DNA of 64,000 nt from Vanilla planifolia. Lineage: Eukaryota; Streptophyta; Magnoliopsida; Asparagales; Orchidaceae. Under the pieces are notes generated by a model. The model was given only the letters and a program-made list of their open reading frames with translations, was not told the origin of the DNA and did not search any database. A program made the translations under genes and the position numbers. Below are positions 60,516 to 64,000 of this stretch, one piece after another (position 1 is the first letter of the stretch; every line of letters begins with the position of its first letter). Location of the stretch: NCBI GenBank assembly GCA_023846275.1, contig CM043865.1:7366068-7430067 (forward strand). Direction: 5' to 3'.

Positions 60516-62970
60516 TCTTTGAGATCAAATTTGTCAAACTCATTACTCCTTACGTTTTTTTCTTATTTTATTAGCCCTTGTTTTTAGGGGACTATCTCTA
60601 GGCTTTGAATATTAGAAAAACCTATTTATTTAGCGTTATTAATCCATCATGTCCCTTCTCTTTTTATTCCATTGCAAGCATACCAAACATATGTATTACA
60701 ACCAAATTCACTTGATGAAGTAAATTAAAAAATAATATTCATCTTTCGCCATGATCTCACATAAAATATTAGTTTAAGAAAATATAGTTTTATATATCCT
60801 TACCCATGATTTTCAATCAAATAATTAAGCTATGAATTTTCATATATGCAAAACCACGAGTTTAAAACAAATATTGATTCAACCCATGATCACATAACAA
60901 GAAATCATATCATAGCTACATATCTTTCATGCTTAGTTTAAAATTTAAAATTTTGGTAAACAAATGCTAGTATTGCATCTATTAAATATTACTTTGATTT
61001 GCCATTAAGTTACATATAATAACTTTGTTGAAAAAATTTTGAATGTATTATGTTCTTTCAATAATTTAATCATACTATTAAAAGACACTTATTTATATTA
61101 CATAATACATCAAATCAAATACACTAATAACTTCATAACTTACTTATCATGAGTTCCAAATTTTAATTAAAGGCAAACTATTTAATGTGTCAAATATCAA
61201 TTAGATGCATAATTGAGTTATATAAAAACACTATCTTTATTTTCTCTAGTGGCCATTCCTTAAGACTCTTGCTTGCACATCCTCATGAATGTTTTAAAAC
61301 CCCTTTCTTCTCTTCACTTTTCTTCCCTTTCTTAGCTACACAGTGAATTTCTTTAAATTCACCTTTCTCCTTCTTATCTCACTACTCACTCAAGGAATTC
61401 TCTCAAAGATTTTCTCTCTTTTTTTTAATTTTTTCCCAAATTCCCTCTCTCAAAGCCTCACAAATTTCGCCAAAAAGTTTCCAAAATCCCTTCACAACAA
61501 TTCGATCATTTTTTATAACTCTCAATTACTCTTTCCTTGTTCAACTCTTTCACTCCCTCAATGCATTTTTTAAAATTTTTTAATTCAATTGACTTCCAAA
61601 AATTTGTTGACCAAACTCTAAATTTTTTTTACTAGCTCTACTTGTTGATAATATCATTTTTTTAATAATTTTTCTTTCCGACCGTCATATATTTATTTAA
61701 ATAATGATATTTTCTATAAGTTTAGCCCCCCTATCTAATGATTGAGACATATCTGGATTTTTTTAAATTTATAGTATTATATTTCTAATAAAGTATATTA
61801 TCTACCATAAACATTTTGTAATTTTTTTTATTTCATTTAGTATTTTAAAACTTCTCCCTCTTTTTAAAAAATTCTTTAAATTAAATTAATAATAATTTTT
61901 TTTAAACATTAACCTTTCATCCTATGATATATTCATATCCAAATTTTATGAAATTTATGCTATTGAATTTTTAGTAAATATACTTTACTATTTGAAAGCA
62001 AGCCCTCTCCTTTTGGAACTCGTAGTTTTTATTTGACTTAGTTATCAAATTTTGTTAAATTAATAAATTATTAAAAATTTATAACACTAATTAAGATTAC
62101 AAATTAAAAAAATTCTTTTCTTTTTATGTTATTAGTATATTTTCTCTCTCCTTATAGAGCCTAAATCAACCTAGTTATTAATTTGTATAATAACTACTTC
62201 AAATTCTAATTAACAATCATTTAAACAGTTTCTTTTGCCTTATACGATGTAGTAATCTTGTCATTGTAAAATCCTAAGAAAAAAGCATTTTGAGTAGCTA
62301 CAACTGGAGGAGACAAAACAAGGTATATAATTTAAAGATTTTGTTTAGGTTTTTAGTTAAGCCTTGATATCTAGCTTAGTAGTAAGGAATTTTATTCTAA
62401 GATAAGTTAGAAATCTTGGTGTTGTTATTATAGATTTGATGATGCTTTTTATCTCTTCTTATTCATGCTTTGGTTCCCTTTTCAAGTTTAAATTAAAAAC
62501 ATGATTTTCATTTCAAGAATTGAGTTTGTTGAGCCTTCGTTAGTATTTGCTCACACTATGTCAACCTTTACATATCATACCTCATGCCCAAAAGTATTGT
62601 ATGTCAGACGCGACAGACAATATGTAGGGCTAGACATATGTATGGAGGTCTGGGCATATTGAGACTTTGGCAACTACTAAAGTATATATTTTAGTGCTTT
62701 AAGTAAAATAAGAACTTGTGATCTTATTTAAAATAGAAAAGTAAGCCTTTTGTGATGTTTTGTAGATAATTTAATTATATAAAAATCTAAGAGAAAAAGA
62801 AAAGTTATAAGGAGAACCTTTCAATAGAAACTAAGTTGAAAAACTAACATAATTTTAATGCATGTATGTGTTATTATATACTTATGAGCATTACATTCAT
62901 ATGAGTATGGAGTTATATAAAATTTGCATACACGTATTATGATTTGAAACAACATATTTATTAGTATTAC
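60516..62970. other. AT-rich intergenic stretch
   Basis: No gene is recognised. The frame at 61343-61573 lies in a pyrimidine-rich tract that can give hydrophobic frames by composition alone. Confidence 0.45.
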
Positions 62971-62999
62971 AAGTTGCTTGGAATGAGATTAAAGCATCA

Positions 63000-63275
63000 A
63001 CTTCTTCTTATTGTTCTTCTTTTTCTCCTTCTTCTTCTTCTTCCAATTCTTCTTCTTCATCATCTTCTTCTTCATCTTCGTATTATTATTATTATTATTC
63101 TTCTTCTTCTTCTTTTTCTTCTTCTTCTTCTTCTTCTTCTTCTCTCTTCTTTGTTCTTCTTCTTCTTGTTTCTTCTTCTTTCGTTTTCTTCTTTCTTCTT
63201 TTTCTTTTTTCTTCTTGTTTCTTCTTCTTCCTCCTCTTCTTCTTCATCATTTTCTTTTTTTTCTTCTTCTTCTTA
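63000..63275. repeat. TTC-rich polypyrimidine tract
   Basis: Almost pure pyrimidine on the plus strand, mostly TTC/CTT triplets with an internal (ATT) block at about 63081-63098. It gives spurious leucine/phenylalanine-rich or lysine/glutamate-rich open frames on the two strands. Confidence 0.95.
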
Positions 63276-63276
63276 A

Positions 63277-64000
63277 GTGTATTAAAGCACATTTGAAAAA
63301 AATTCTAAGGAAAGTAATAATATTTATGCTTAGCAATATGACCTTTATGATGATTACATGATATGCGATGAGAATAAATTATTTTTTTATGAGATTACCC
63401 TTAAAAGTAATACTTTGTTATCGCTATGAATGTGATGAATGGAGATGATATGATGTCACTATTCTATAGATTGGATGAGTAAAGATGATATGATATAACT
63501 ATTCCATTATGATAGATGAGTGATTCTGATGGGATATGCTTGTAGACTATGATCTAAATATAAGATATGATAGAATCTCATAGGATTAGAAATAATGGTG
63601 ATTTGGGGAAAATTTTTTTTTATTTAAAAAGGATAAAAATAATATTAGAAATATATGAAATGATAAAATGTGATTACAAATTGATGAGCAAGAAAAGAAC
63701 TACTATGAAAAACATAATAAAATCTAATACACACACACACAGATATATATATATATATATAATTATTATATTTTTATTTTTTACTAATTTTACATGTAAT
63801 ATTATCAAATAAAATACTAACTCTACTATCATAAAATTGACTAGTGCTAAGTAAATATACTTTAAATCTTGAACAAATAAAATTTTAGTAATTAAAAATA
63901 TAAGATTTCTAATAGCACCAATTCCTTTGATAGATATTTTTTGAATTATGATCAAGTACAATTTTTCCTCTATCATCGGTTTTTAGTTGGATGAACAGTT
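63277..64000. other. AT-rich intergenic stretch with a compound microsatellite
   Basis: No gene is seen. 63729-63741 is (AC)n followed at 63743-63760 by (AT)n; overlapping frames on both strands are artefacts of this composition. Confidence 0.6.

Noticed and set aside
62974-63361. Leucine/phenylalanine-rich and lysine/glutamate-rich frames
   Set aside because: They are composition artefacts of the TTC-rich tract.
1-64000. tRNA genes, CRISPR arrays or bacterial operons
   Set aside because: None seen; the window is plant nuclear DNA and the regular repeats lack CRISPR unit and spacer structure.

Overview
The window is AT-rich nuclear DNA from a flowering plant. The evidence is spliceosomal introns, plant-specific gene families, many LTR-retrotransposon remnants and nuclear copies of plastid DNA. 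Some receptor-kinase wording resembles non-grass monocots more than Arabidopsis, but this is a weak inference and I do not name a species.

There are four gene loci. (1) The 5' end of a RAD6/UBC2-type ubiquitin-conjugating enzyme lies on the minus strand (6557-6794). Only two coding exons are seen, and the rest is off-window or lost. (2) A complete 11-exon, 666-codon gene for mitochondrial translation factor GUF1 (LepA/EF4 family) lies on the plus strand (17770-33464). Its eighth intron is about 11.7 kb. (3) A small intronless plant gene for a predicted single-pass membrane protein lies on the minus strand (33641-34057) and converges on GUF1. (4) A complete two-exon LRR receptor kinase of subfamily XI, closest to RGI5 (At1g34110), lies on the minus strand (40082-43686). 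It encodes 1070 residues, and its intron uses a GC-AG boundary.

The rest is repeats. 1-2560 is a decayed Ty1/copia pol on the minus strand, followed to about 4800 by LTR-like repeated units. 10481-12250 is a plus-strand Ty3/gypsy remnant reduced to protease and integrase end. GUF1 intron 8 holds a decayed copia element with both LTRs, a nuclear copy of plastid rrn16, an adjacent internally deleted psbB copy, and a 1.26-kb tandem duplication. 36540-37130 is a gypsy gag fragment. 48743-51677 is a solo LTR of 2.9 kb with a perfect 5-bp target duplication, inserted into a minisatellite. 52100-55750 is a minus-strand gypsy pol split by later sequence. 57800-64000 holds only small repeats, including a poly-A retroposon-like insertion, a 33-bp triplet, (TA)n and a long TTC-rich tract.

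The genes do not form a functional unit: ubiquitin conjugation, mitochondrial translation and peptide-hormone perception are unrelated neighbours. I found no convincing new biological system. The most interesting features are the plastid-DNA mosaic in a giant intron, the GC-AG intron inside the kinase domain, and the solo LTR whose empty site can be read directly.
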